Of a stretch of DNA of 42,515 bases, positions 17,028-26,092 are shown piece by piece. Within the stretch, counting starts at the first letter, position 1; each line of letters starts with the position of its first letter. The notes under the pieces were generated by a model. The model searched no databases and had not been told where the DNA came from. It saw nothing but the letters and a program-made list of their open reading frames with translations. The stretch lies in assembly GCF_014648695.1 (NCBI RefSeq), contig NZ_BMRP01000053.1, positions 1 through 42,515 on the forward strand, read 5' to 3'. The stretch comes from Streptomyces albospinus (lineage in GTDB: Bacteria; Actinomycetota; Actinomycetes; Streptomycetales; Streptomycetaceae). The position numbers and the translations under genes are program-made.

Positions 17028-18377
17028 ATGTTCAACCTCTCCCGTTCCCAGGAGATCGTCTGGCTGCACGAGGAGCTCTTCCCCGACAGCCGCGCCTACA
17101 ACTTCACCGCCGCCCTCGACCTGCGCGGCCCGCTGGACGAGCCGGCCCTGCGGCAGAGCCTCGCCACCGTGCTGGCCCGCCACGAGGCGTTCCGCCTCGA
17201 ACTCGACCCCGAGGACTTCCCACCGAAGCAGCGGGTGAACGACGCGTGCGCACTGCGCTACCGCACCCTGGACCTGACCCGTACCGAGAACCAGGACGCG
17301 GCCTTCGAGGAACTGTGGCGCGCACAGCACGACGAGCCGTTCGACACCGCCGAGGCGCCCATGGTGCGGTGGACCCTGATCCGGCTTTCCGAGGACCACC
17401 ACCGGCTGCTCCAGACCGAGCACCACCTGGTCCACGACGGCTGGTCCTTCGGTCTGGTCCTGCGCGACCTGTTCACCACCTACCGCGCGCTGGCCCAGGG
17501 CATCCCGGCCGAACTGCCCAAGCCCCGCTCCTATGTCGACCACGTCCGGCAGTCGGTGGCCGCCGAGGAGCTGCCCGGCCACCAGGACGAGGCCGTGGCC
17601 TACTGGCGGACCGCTCTGGACGGCGCGGCCTTCGACCTGCCGCTGCCCGGCCTGGTCGCCCCAGGACGGGTCCGCGACATCCCGCACGGCGACCAGCTGC
17701 GGCAGCTGCTGGAGCCCGCACTGGCCGAGCGTCTGCGGTCCGCCGCCCGGCGCAACGGCCACACACCGTTCTCGATCCTGCTCACCCTCTTCGCGGAACT
17801 GCTGCGCCGCCAGAGCGGCCGGGACGACCTGGTCATCGGCAGCGCCGTGGGCAACCGCCCGCCCGGTTTCGACGAAACGGTCGGGATGTTCGTCAACACC
17901 ATCCCGCTGCGCATCCGGCTTCGGCCAGAGGACAGCGCGCTGGACGCGGTGGACGATGTCACCGAGGTGTTGATCCGCTCACTGCCGCACCAGGGCGTTC
18001 CGGTCCAGGACCTGGCCCGCGCGCTCGGCGCACACTCGACCGCCGGCCTGGACAATCCGCTGTTCCGGGTCATGTTCAGCGCGCACGACGCGCCGATGCC
18101 GCATGTCGAGGGGCTGGACGTCGAGGTGTCCATCCACGAGGCGTTCAACACCGGCACCTCCCGCTTCGATCTCGACGTGGTCCTGATCCCCGATTCCCGC
18201 CGGACGGTCAACGCCCGCTCGGGCCCCGGAGGCGCGCTGCTGATCTGGGACTTCGCCACGGACCTCTACGACATCCCGCAGATCGCCGCACTACAGCGGC
18301 AGTTGGCGGCACTGCTGGAGGCATACCTCGCCGACTCCGAGGCCGGCCTCGGAGACCTGGCCGCCGCCCACCGCTGA
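17028..18377 (+). CDS. free-standing NRPS condensation domain
   Basis: 449 residues, exactly one condensation domain: N-terminal LSRSQEIVWLHEELFP, then EHHLVHDGWSF with the HHxxxDG catalytic motif at 132-138, later YVDHVRQ, VGMFVNTIPLR and HQGVPVQDLARAL. Condensation domains join an acyl or peptidyl group on one carrier to an amine on another. As a separate protein it must dock in trans; the next gene supplies the likely acceptor A-T. The donor would then be the polyketide-extended chain or a modified form of it. It is separated from the flavoprotein gene by the strong hairpin and from the next gene by 39 bases. Confidence 0.93.
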   Translation: MFNLSRSQEIVWLHEELFPDSRAYNFTAALDLRGPLDEPALRQSLATVLARHEAFRLELDPEDFPPKQRVNDACALRYRTLDLTRTENQDAAFEELWRAQHDEPFDTAEAPMVRWTLIRLSEDHHRLLQTEHHLVHDGWSFGLVLRDLFTTYRALAQGIPAELPKPRSYVDHVRQSVAAEELPGHQDEAVAYWRTALDGAAFDLPLPGLVAPGRVRDIPHGDQLRQLLEPALAERLRSAARRNGHTPFSILLTLFAELLRRQSGRDDLVIGSAVGNRPPGFDETVGMFVNTIPLRIRLRPEDSALDAVDDVTEVLIRSLPHQGVPVQDLARALGAHSTAGLDNPLFRVMFSAHDAPMPHVEGLDVEVSIHEAFNTGTSRFDLDVVLIPDSRRTVNARSGPGGALLIWDFATDLYDIPQIAALQRQLAALLEAYLADSEAGLGDLAAAHR

Positions 18378-18416
18378 ACCCACCATCCCGACCCACAGCC
18401 GAGGAGACGACACGAC

Positions 18417-20252
18417 ATGACCATCCAGAACCCCACCGACCGCCGGCCGCTCAGCATCGTCTGGGGCGGGGACCCGGCCCCCGCCCCCGCACCGGGCGCG
18501 GGGCCGCTCGACTGGTTCGACAGCTGGCTGGCCAAGCAGCCCGACGCTCCGGCGGTGGTGTCCGGCCCGGTCACCTGGAGCTACCGCGAACTCGACCGCG
18601 CCGCCGCCCGGATCACCGAGGCCCTCGACGGCCGGGTCGCCCCGGGCGCGCTGGTCGGAGTCTGCCTGGAGCGCTCTCCGCTGCTGGTCGCCGCGGCGGT
18701 CGCGCTGGCCAGGATCGGCGCGGTCTACCTCTCGCTCGGCGCGCAACCGGGGGCGGCCCGGGTGCAGTCGATCACCGAGGACGCCGGGATCAACTGCCTG
18801 CTCACCGACGGCGCCACCCCGCCGCTGCCCGACTGGCGCATCGAGCGGGCCGGCGAGGTGGACGGGCTCGGCCTGGGGCTGCGCAACGGCCCGGCCCGGG
18901 GACGGCCGAGCGACGCGTTCTGCGCCGTCAGCACCTCGGGCAGCACCGGCAAACCCAAGATCGCACTGCTGCCGCAGGAGGCGATGGCGAACCTGGTCCG
19001 ATGGACCTGCGACCGGCTCGACATCGGCCCCGAGTCCCGGGTCGGCCTCTTTGTCGGCACCACCTTCGACGCACACCTCAAGGAGCTGTGGGAGGCCCTG
19101 TCCTCGGGCGCCGCCCTGCACGTCGCGCCGGAGGACGCCCGCGGTTCGATAGCCGAACTCTTCCAGTGGTGGCAGGAGTCGGGCCTGACCCACTGCCTGC
19201 TGCCGACCCCGCTCGCCGAGCTCGCCTTCGCCCAGCCGTGGCCCGCCGGCCTGGCCCTGCGCCACATCCTGGTAGGCGGTGACCGGATGCGGGTACGGCC
19301 CCCGGCGGAGTGCACCGCGGTCGTGCACAACGTATACGGCCCCGCCGAGGCCACCGTACTCACCACCACCCACCGCCTGCGGCCGGAGAGCGACGACCCG
19401 TCCGCCCTCGTGCCTATCGGAAAGCCGCTCACCGCCTACACCGTCTTCATCACCGACGAGGACGGCCGGATCCTGCCCAGAGGAGAGGCCGGCGAGGTCC
19501 GGATCGGCGGTGCCGGCCTGGCGCTCGGCTATGTGGACCCGGAGCGGACGTCCGAGCGGTTCGTACCGGCTCCCGAGGGGCAGTCGTACGTGGACCGGGT
19601 CTACCGGACCGGTGACAGGGCGGTGCTGCGCGCTGACGGACTCTTCGAGTTCCTCGGCCGGATGGACGACCAGGTCAAGATCAGCGGCGCACGGATCGAG
19701 CCGGCCGAGGTCGAGGCCGCACTGGAGGCGCACGAGTCGGTGCGGCACGCCGTCGTGGTGCCGTTCCGCGGTGCCGGCGGCGCGCTGCGGCTGGCCGCCT
19801 TCCTGCTGCTCGCCGAGGGCGCGCGAGCCGACGAGGACGCGGTGGTGGCCGCCGCCCGGGCCCGGCTGCTGAAGCAGGCAGTGCCGGCCGTCGTGCGCTT
19901 CGTCGACCGCTTCCCGCTGAACGCCAACGGCAAGGTCGACCGGGCGCTGCTCGCCCAGCAGGCAGGCCGGGCCGCGACCACCGGCCCCGAGGTCCGGCAG
20001 ACCCCGCAAGCCGGCGACACCGAGGCCTTCCTGCTCGCTGCCTGCCGGCAGCTGCTCGACCAGCCCGGCCTCAGCGCCGCCGACAACTTCTCCGATTCGG
20101 GCGGTACTTCGCTGGCCGTCGCGCGCCTGCTCGCGCTGATCGAGAGCACCTACCGGATCCGCGTCAAGGCAGCCGAGGTCATGCGGCAGCCCGACCTGGC
20201 GGCTCTGGCCACCCTGGTCGTCTCCCGCCGGGCCGCGTCAGCACACAGCTGA
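18417..20252 (+). CDS. second NRPS A-T didomain
   Basis: 611 residues. Adenylation motifs: STSGSTGKPKIALL (A3), NVYGPAEATV (A5), YRTGDRAVL (A7), GRMDDQVKISGARIEPAEV (A8) and NANGKVD with Lys506 (A10). The carrier has an unusual DSGGTSLAV with Ser565. The N-terminus (about 1-30) is Pro/Ala-rich and may be a docking or flexible tail. By-eye specificity code: D-A-K-L-L-G-V-V-L-K. It agrees at eight of ten positions with the Glu-type code I recall (D-A-K-D-L-G-V-V-D-K) but lacks both inner Asp residues, so I make no substrate call. It likely supplies the acceptor amino acid for the free-standing condensation domain. Confidence 0.93.
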   Translation: MTIQNPTDRRPLSIVWGGDPAPAPAPGAGPLDWFDSWLAKQPDAPAVVSGPVTWSYRELDRAAARITEALDGRVAPGALVGVCLERSPLLVAAAVALARIGAVYLSLGAQPGAARVQSITEDAGINCLLTDGATPPLPDWRIERAGEVDGLGLGLRNGPARGRPSDAFCAVSTSGSTGKPKIALLPQEAMANLVRWTCDRLDIGPESRVGLFVGTTFDAHLKELWEALSSGAALHVAPEDARGSIAELFQWWQESGLTHCLLPTPLAELAFAQPWPAGLALRHILVGGDRMRVRPPAECTAVVHNVYGPAEATVLTTTHRLRPESDDPSALVPIGKPLTAYTVFITDEDGRILPRGEAGEVRIGGAGLALGYVDPERTSERFVPAPEGQSYVDRVYRTGDRAVLRADGLFEFLGRMDDQVKISGARIEPAEVEAALEAHESVRHAVVVPFRGAGGALRLAAFLLLAEGARADEDAVVAAARARLLKQAVPAVVRFVDRFPLNANGKVDRALLAQQAGRAATTGPEVRQTPQAGDTEAFLLAACRQLLDQPGLSAADNFSDSGGTSLAVARLLALIESTYRIRVKAAEVMRQPDLAALATLVVSRRAASAHS

Positions 20253-20296
20253 GCGCTCCCGCGACGACCACTCGCACGCCCCGAGAGGACCTCCCG

Positions 20297-21673
20297 ATGG
20301 ACCGATCCACCCTGACCGAGCAGTACCTGACGCGACTATGCGAACAGCCCACCAGCGCAGTGGAATTGAGGGGACGTCAGCAAGACGACACCTTGCTCGC
20401 CAGCCACTACCGCGGCGGCTTTCTGTCCCGCCCGCTCTTCCTCGGACACGAGGAGCGCGAGCGGCTGATGGCGGACCTGGAGACGTTCCGCACGGCGCTG
20501 CTCAGCCTGCCGGACAGACTCTTCGACGGCGACCTCGGCGCGTTCGCCCGGGCAGTCGGCCTGACCGAGGTCCAGGTCCGCGCGATCCTCCGCAGCCGGG
20601 GCACCGGTATGACCCGGATGGCCCGCGCGGACCTGTGCGTCGACGAGAGCGGATTCAAGCTGCTGGAGGCCAACATGACCAGCGCGCTCGGCGGCATGGA
20701 CAACGGCGTGATGGCCCGAGCTCTCCTTGAGCACCCGCTCCTGGCCGACTTCGCCGACCGGCACCGCCTCGGCTACGTCGACACCGTGAGCGAACTCCTG
20801 CACACCATGTACGCCGAGACGGGGTTGGTCCCGCAGTCCCGGCCGGTCATCGCGCTGGCGGACTGGCCGAGCAGCTACCAGAGCGGCTGGGGCGCCTTCC
20901 TGGAGGAGTTCTGCGCCCATCTCCAGAGCCTGGGCGTCGACGCGCACCCCTGCCACATCGGCCAGTTCGACTACCGTGACGGCCGGGTCTGGCTCGGCGA
21001 CCGGGCCGTCGACATCATCCATCGGATCTTCCTCGTCGAGGACCTGCTCGAATCCCCCGAGGCCCCCGCGCTGATGGACCAGGTCCTCGACGCGGCCTCG
21101 GCCGGCCAGGTGAAGCTGTTCGTGCCGCTGGACGCGGAACTCTTCGCCAGCAAGACCGCGCTCGCGATGCTGTCGGACGAGCAGAACCGACACCTGTTCA
21201 GCGCCGAGGAACTGGCGGGCCTGGACCGCATCCTGCCCTGGACCCGGATCGTCCGGCCCGGCAAGGTGACCCTGGAGACCGGAGAAGCGGTCGAGCTGAT
21301 CGACTACGCCCTGGCGCACCGGCACGACCTCGTGCTGAAGCCGACGGTGCTGCACGGCGGCAGCGGTGTGGTGCTGGGCTGGGACGAGTCGGTGACCCCG
21401 GAGAGCTGGGCCGAACACCTCGACGCCGCGCTCGGCAGCCCGTACGTGCTTCAGCGCCGGATCCGCCCGGTCACCGAACTCTTCCCCGACGAGAACGGCC
21501 GGCTGCAACCGTGGGTGACCGTCTGGGGCGTGTTCACCATGGCGCGCGGCTTCGCCGGCGTGCTGGCGCGCGGCACCCGCGCCGACGCCGACACCGGCGT
21601 GGTGAACGTGGCCAACGGCGCGCACGCCGGTACGGCACTGTACGAACTGCCGCCCGCGAGAACCTGCCGTTGA
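20297..21673 (+). CDS. ATP-grasp ligase-like protein of the biosynthetic cluster
   Basis: 458 residues. MARADLCVDESGFKLLEANM resembles the R-x-D-x-x-x-x-x-G-x-x-K-x-x-E-x-N block of circularly permuted ATP-grasp proteins (glutathionylspermidine-synthetase-like). DLVLKPTVLHGGSGVVLGW is an ATP-grasp lysine plus glycine-rich loop. The C-terminus has QPWVTVWGVF and VVNVANGAHAG, where Asn and Glu usually bind Mg-ATP. ATP-grasp ligases activate a carboxylate as acyl phosphate and join it to an amine. Here it may cap or release the product by amide formation, replacing a thioesterase. Last gene of the co-directional run; the family fit is good, the partner substrates unknown. Confidence 0.75.
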   Translation: MDRSTLTEQYLTRLCEQPTSAVELRGRQQDDTLLASHYRGGFLSRPLFLGHEERERLMADLETFRTALLSLPDRLFDGDLGAFARAVGLTEVQVRAILRSRGTGMTRMARADLCVDESGFKLLEANMTSALGGMDNGVMARALLEHPLLADFADRHRLGYVDTVSELLHTMYAETGLVPQSRPVIALADWPSSYQSGWGAFLEEFCAHLQSLGVDAHPCHIGQFDYRDGRVWLGDRAVDIIHRIFLVEDLLESPEAPALMDQVLDAASAGQVKLFVPLDAELFASKTALAMLSDEQNRHLFSAEELAGLDRILPWTRIVRPGKVTLETGEAVELIDYALAHRHDLVLKPTVLHGGSGVVLGWDESVTPESWAEHLDAALGSPYVLQRRIRPVTELFPDENGRLQPWVTVWGVFTMARGFAGVLARGTRADADTGVVNVANGAHAGTALYELPPARTCR

Positions 21674-21730
21674 ACATCATGGGCCCACCGAGTGTGCCCG
21701 TCGGGCCCCGAGTCGTCGAACGGAGCCCGA

Positions 21731-22543
21731 GTGACGATCCGCTTCCCGCGTGCCGTCGGGGAATTCGCCGGACGAGTGGACGAGTGCCGCCGGCTCGACC
21801 AGGTCCGCACGTCCCACCGCGGCGAGCCCACCCTGGTGGTGGCCGGTCCGGCCCGGGTCGGGAAGACCGCGCTGGTCGTCCACTGGGCCCACCGGGTGGC
21901 CGAGCAGTATCCCGACGGCCGGTTGTTCGCCGACCTCAACGGCTTCGGCGTGTGGACGGTGCGGGAACTCGGCGGCATCCTGGGCGAGTTCCTGGGCACG
22001 CTCGGCTTCGCGGGCGCCGAACTCCCGGCCGACGCGAGGGAGAGGTCCGCCCTGTTCACCCGACTCACCCTCAGACGACGGCTCCTGGTGGTGCTGGACA
22101 ACGTGCGCCAGGGCGGTGACATCCGCCCGCTGCTACCGGCCGGCCCAAGGTGCGGCACCGTGGTGACCAGCCGGTCCCCGCTCACCCACCTGATCGTGCA
22201 GGAGGCCGCAGCCTTGCTGCTGCTGGCCCCGCTCGCCCAGGACACCTCGCCGACACCCCGGTGCCCGGCGTTCAGCTCCCGCTGCACGCCGCGATCCGAG
22301 CTTGCAGCCCATCCACCGGACGCCCCTGCTGCCGGGACAGGTCCAGCGCACGCTGCCAGTTGTCGCGGGCCTCGCCACGGCGCCCCTGCGCGTAGAGGAC
22401 CTTGCCGACGAAGTCGGCGCAGTAGGTCTCGACCCGCAGATTCCCCTGGGTGCGTCCGAGCTCCAGAGCCCGACGGCTCTCGGAGAGCGCCTCGTCGACG
22501 CGGCCCATCCCGTACAGGGCCTCGGCGTACGTCTGGGTGGTGA
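21731..22543 (+). pseudogene. truncated NB-ARC ATPase, AfsR-like fragment
   Basis: From a GTG at 21731 with GGAG 6 bases upstream, the frame gives an NB-ARC ATPase start. It contains EFAGRVDECRRLDQVRTSHR, the P-loop GPARVGKTAL with Lys45, RLLVVLDN (Walker B) and GTVVTSRSPLTHLI. Homology ends near 22240; the remaining frame to 22543 is antisense to the convergent regulator and looks meaningless. It lacks the DNA-binding and BTAD regions in front and TPRs behind. It could be a decayed second regulator or a small ATPase still made. The sequence parallels, but is not identical to, the ATPase in the facing gene. Confidence 0.6.
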
Positions 22544-25076
22544 CGACCAGGAACGGGTCGCTGCTGCGGCCGAGCAGCAGTTCCAGCGACTTCTTGGCGT
22601 GGTTCATCGCCGGTTCCGGACGGCCGAGTTCGAGGAAGGCGTTGGCCAGGTTGTTGAGGGCCTGGGCGACCAGCCGTCCGTCGTCCAGCTCCCGGGCGGC
22701 GGCCAGCGCCGACTCGAGCTCGCCGGCCGCCTGCTCGGGCGCGCCGGCCGCGAGCAGGCTGTTGGCCAGCCGATTGCGGGTCAGCTGGCGCAGCACCGGT
22801 TCGCCCGCCCGGTCCGCCAGCCGACAGGCGTGCCGGTGCCGGCGAACCGCCTCGGCGTGACGGCCCTGCTCGTGCAGCGCCGCGCCGTGGTCGGAGTGGA
22901 GCCGCGGCCAGTCGTCGCCGATGCCCTCGGCGTCGGCAGCCGCCAGGGCCCGCCCGGTGATCTGTTCCCACTCGCGCAGCCGACCGCCGTCGTCGTAGTA
23001 GAGGAAGCCCGCGTTCTCGGCCAGCCGGCAGCCGTGCGCCACACGCCCCCAGTCGGCGCTGAGGACCACCAGGTCGCGGATCGCCGGCTCCTCGCGCCGG
23101 AACCACGTCAACGCGTGGGCCGGATCCGCGAACGGCGGCACACCGCCGGGCCCCGGGCGAGCCGGACGATGCGCCGGGGCCGTCGGCCGGGCCAGGGCGG
23201 TGGCGGCGGCCGTCGCGGCCAGGTAGTAGTCCAACAGCCGCTCGTGGGCCGCCTCCAGGACGGCGGGCTCCAGTTCCTCGGCGGCCTGCCGCGCGTAGAG
23301 GCGGACCAGGTCGTGCCGCGTGTAGCTGCCCGGAGCCGTCTCCTGAAAGAGGTGGGCGGAGTCGAGGGCGCCGAGCGCCGAGCGCACCGACCGTACGTCG
23401 CAAGCGGCCACCGCAGCCGCCGTGTGGGCGTCGATATGCCGGCCGGGGTACGCCCCGAGCAGCCGGAAAAGGTGCGCGGCCGGCTCGGGCAGCGTGCGGC
23501 AGCTGAGTTCCAGGGCCGCCTCGACACTCAGCTGACCCTGGACGGAGAGCGTGGCCAACCGTGAACACTCGTCGGCCAGTTCCCCGGCCAGGCCGGCAAC
23601 GGTCCAGTGCGGCCGGGTGGCCAGCCGCGCCCCCGCGATCCGCAACGCCAGCGGCAGCCCCTCGCACAACTCGACGACCCGCCGGCTCGCCGCCGGCTCG
23701 GCATCCAGCCGAGGCCGGCCGGCAACCCGGGCAAGGACGTCGAATCCCTCGTCGGCCGAGAGCACGCCCAGCGGCAGTACTGCCGCGCCCTCCTGCGCCA
23801 CCAGCTCACACAGGCGCCGCCGGCTGGTCACCACGGTGACGCAGCCGGGCACCGCCGGCAGCAGCGGACGGACCTGGGCGGCGTCGGCGGCATTGTCCAG
23901 GACGACCAGGGTCCGCCGGCCCGCGAGCCTGCTCCGGTAGAGCGCCGCCCGCTCCTCCGGCGCGACCGGGATGGCCGACTCGGGCACACCGAGCGCCCGG
24001 AGCAGGCAGGCCAGCGCCTCCCCGGGGGCCAGCGGTTCCGTCTCGTCGCAGCCTCGCAGGTCGACCCAGAGCCGGCCGCCGTCGAAGTCAGTGGCGAACC
24101 GGTGTGCCCAGCGCAGCAGCAGAGCGGTCTTGCCGACCCCCGCCGGGCCGGTTACCAGCAGCAGGCCGTCGCCGTGGCCGGTGTCCGGAGTACCGCAGTG
24201 TTCCGAGAGCCAGGCCAGCTCGTGGTTTCGCCCCATGAACCCGCCGGGTTCGCGCGGCAGCTGCACCGCAAGCCGGCACTGCTTCTGCTCCGGTTGCTGC
24301 GGCACGGTGGGCGGCCACACCCGAGCCGGCCGACCGGCCGACCCGGCCGGCGGATCCGCCGGCCGGAGCAGCTGGGCGAAGGTTGCCTGCACATCGGCCC
24401 CGGGGTCCACCCCGGCCTCCTCGGCGATCCGGGCCCGCAGCGCGTGGTAGGTCGCGAGGGCCTCCGCCTGCCTGCCCTCCTGGTGCAGACAGAGCATCAT
24501 CAGCCGGACCAGGGACTCCCGCAGCGGATGGGCCTCCAGCGCCTCCGCCAGCTCTGCCGTGACCAGCTCGGCGTGGCCGATCCGGAGCAGCCGCTCGGCC
24601 AGCTGCTCCAGCGCCCGCAGTCGGGTGCTCTCCAGCCGGTGCGCCGAGCCCTCTCGCAGGACGGTCGATCCGCAGTCGGCGAGGGCCGGCCCGCGCCAGC
24701 AGCCGAGAGCCTGGCGCAGCAGCCGCACGGCGGTCCGGTCCTCGGCCGCGTCGGCCCTGGCCAGCAGCTCTCGCTGGTGGTGGACGTCGATCTGGGCGGG
24801 GTCCGCCTGCAACATGTATCCGGGTTCGCGGGTGATGAGCTGGACGCTGTCGTCGAACATGCCGCGCAGGCTTGCCACATGGCCCTGTAGAACGGTCCTG
24901 GCGCTGGGCGGCGGAGCCTGGTCCCACACCGTGTCCAGCAGCCGCTGGACCGAGACGACCCGGTTGACATCCATGGCGAGGGTGGCCAGCACAGCCCGCC
25001 GCCGGGCACCACCGACATGGAGCGCCGAGCCGTCCGGCGCCCTGACTTCAACCGGACCCAGCAGAAGGATCTGCAC
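22272..25076 (-). CDS. AfsR/SARP-type pathway regulator with NB-ARC and TPR regions
   Basis: 934 residues from a GTG at 25076 with ACGGAG upstream. Order: an OmpR-like winged-helix region (about 1-90; MQILLLGPVEVRAPDG, then RRRAVLATLAMDVNRVV), a bacterial transcriptional activation domain (about 95-240), an NB-ARC ATPase with P-loop GPAGVGKTAL (Lys316), VVLDNAADAAQVRPLLP and TVVTSRRRLCEL. TPR-like helices follow (about 640-920; NRLANSLLAAGAPEQAAGEL). Large SARPs of this kind usually activate the neighbouring biosynthetic genes by binding heptamer repeats, with the ATPase/TPR part sensing a signal. It is the probable cluster-situated activator, convergent with the biosynthetic operon. Confidence 0.92.
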   Translation of the reverse strand: MQILLLGPVEVRAPDGSALHVGGARRRAVLATLAMDVNRVVSVQRLLDTVWDQAPPPSARTVLQGHVASLRGMFDDSVQLITREPGYMLQADPAQIDVHHQRELLARADAAEDRTAVRLLRQALGCWRGPALADCGSTVLREGSAHRLESTRLRALEQLAERLLRIGHAELVTAELAEALEAHPLRESLVRLMMLCLHQEGRQAEALATYHALRARIAEEAGVDPGADVQATFAQLLRPADPPAGSAGRPARVWPPTVPQQPEQKQCRLAVQLPREPGGFMGRNHELAWLSEHCGTPDTGHGDGLLLVTGPAGVGKTALLLRWAHRFATDFDGGRLWVDLRGCDETEPLAPGEALACLLRALGVPESAIPVAPEERAALYRSRLAGRRTLVVLDNAADAAQVRPLLPAVPGCVTVVTSRRRLCELVAQEGAAVLPLGVLSADEGFDVLARVAGRPRLDAEPAASRRVVELCEGLPLALRIAGARLATRPHWTVAGLAGELADECSRLATLSVQGQLSVEAALELSCRTLPEPAAHLFRLLGAYPGRHIDAHTAAAVAACDVRSVRSALGALDSAHLFQETAPGSYTRHDLVRLYARQAAEELEPAVLEAAHERLLDYYLAATAAATALARPTAPAHRPARPGPGGVPPFADPAHALTWFRREEPAIRDLVVLSADWGRVAHGCRLAENAGFLYYDDGGRLREWEQITGRALAAADAEGIGDDWPRLHSDHGAALHEQGRHAEAVRRHRHACRLADRAGEPVLRQLTRNRLANSLLAAGAPEQAAGELESALAAARELDDGRLVAQALNNLANAFLELGRPEPAMNHAKKSLELLLGRSSDPFLVVTTQTYAEALYGMGRVDEALSESRRALELGRTQGNLRVETYCADFVGKVLYAQGRRGEARDNWQRALDLSRQQGRPVDGLQARIAACSGS

Positions 25077-25442
25077 AGGGGCTCCGTTCTCTCCTCACCG
25101 GTCATCTTCCCGGTGTCATATTGGCTTCCGGGCCGACAGACAGGTTCGTGATTCCGCCACGTCGACTCCGTCCAGGACCGGGCCTGCCACACGCCGCACG
25201 AGAAGGACCGGAACGATCGCCTGTCCCGTGCGTCGACAGCGCCGGGGGCGTGCGCGGCGAGGCGTGCCGGGGTGGTGACCGGCTTCGGTATGTCAGCGCT
25301 TCCCCATCGGCTTGATGGCGTAGATCCGGCGGGCCAGGTCCAGCGCGGTCAGCTCCACGAAACCACAACCGCCGCACTGACCAACCGCCGCCCGACCGGG
25401 CCGCGTTCAGTCCCCCGCGTCACCTCGTCCCGGCCTCCCATG
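25077..25442. other. intergenic stretch, promoter region of the AfsR-like gene
   Basis: 366 bases between the regulator start and the 3' end of the next minus-strand gene. No credible gene is seen. The first 60 bases upstream of the GTG include an AATATGAC stretch on the minus strand that could be part of a promoter, but I cannot place a matching -35. Confidence 0.4.
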
Positions 25443-26042
25443 TCAGGCCCGGAACTCGAACTCGGCCCGCAGCCGCCCATGGGTGACCCGGCCCCCGTCG
25501 CTCCAGTAGAGGGCCTTGTACTCCTCGCCCTTCTTCAGGTTCGCGCCGATCAGTGTCGAGCCGAACGCGCCGCAGTGGGCGTTGCCGCAGACCCAGTCCC
25601 ACGTCACACGCTTGCCGCTGCCGTCCACGATCTCGATCCAGTCCCAACCGTCGTACGGATCCCGCCCCGAGGGCGCCACCCACGTCACGTCGACCCCCTT
25701 GACGTGGGACTGGTACCACCAGCCGCGGAACTGCGCCGGCGACACTTCACTGATCAGGAAGTCGGTGTTGATCCGGCCTGGCTCCGTCCCCGGATCCCCG
25801 GCGCCCCGGCTCCGGTGCGTCAGCGGCTCCCAGTGCTCGCGCGCCGAGTCGGTCGCCGGAGCCGCCTGCACAGCGGCCGTCGTCGACTCCCCCGAATCCT
25901 GCGACACGGCGGAGGCCGTCCCCAGCGCCATCACGGACACACTCGCGAACACCCCGGCCATGACCGCGGCCCGCCGCCGGGGCGTGTTCGCCCGGGCGCA
26001 TAAGGAAGAAATCCTGCCCTTGCCTCGCGCGCGGAACACCAT
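25443..26042 (-). CDS. secreted protein of unknown function
   Basis: 199 residues from an ATG at 26042 with GGTGGAG 5 bases upstream. After a basic start (FRARGKGRISS and PRRRAAV) comes a hydrophobic core ending in ALGTASA, a Sec signal with cleavage near residue 45. The mature part has a low-complexity Ala/Thr/Ser stretch, then aromatic-rich beta-like sequence: QFRGWWYQSHVKGVDVTWVA, DGWDWIEIVDG, WDWVCGNAHCG with two nearby Cys, and YKALYWSDGG. The fold looks like an extracellular beta domain; I do not recognise the family. Monocistronic, with helically phased repeats upstream. Confidence 0.75.
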   Translation of the reverse strand: MVFRARGKGRISSLCARANTPRRRAAVMAGVFASVSVMALGTASAVSQDSGESTTAAVQAAPATDSAREHWEPLTHRSRGAGDPGTEPGRINTDFLISEVSPAQFRGWWYQSHVKGVDVTWVAPSGRDPYDGWDWIEIVDGSGKRVTWDWVCGNAHCGAFGSTLIGANLKKGEEYKALYWSDGGRVTHGRLRAEFEFRA

Positions 26043-26092
26043 GCCTACTCCACCTAGCCGTTGATCGAAGACGGATGCGCCAGAAACGCTAG

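Noticed and set aside
15096..17762. 888-codon minus-strand open frame
   Set aside because: Antisense to the flavoprotein and condensation genes, with Gly/Val/Gln repeats typical of shadow frames.
8066..21673. bldA (TTA codon) control of the cluster
   Set aside because: The TTA triplets I noticed (for example in the contexts GGTTAC and TGTTAC) are out of frame; I found no in-frame TTA, though my scan was by eye.
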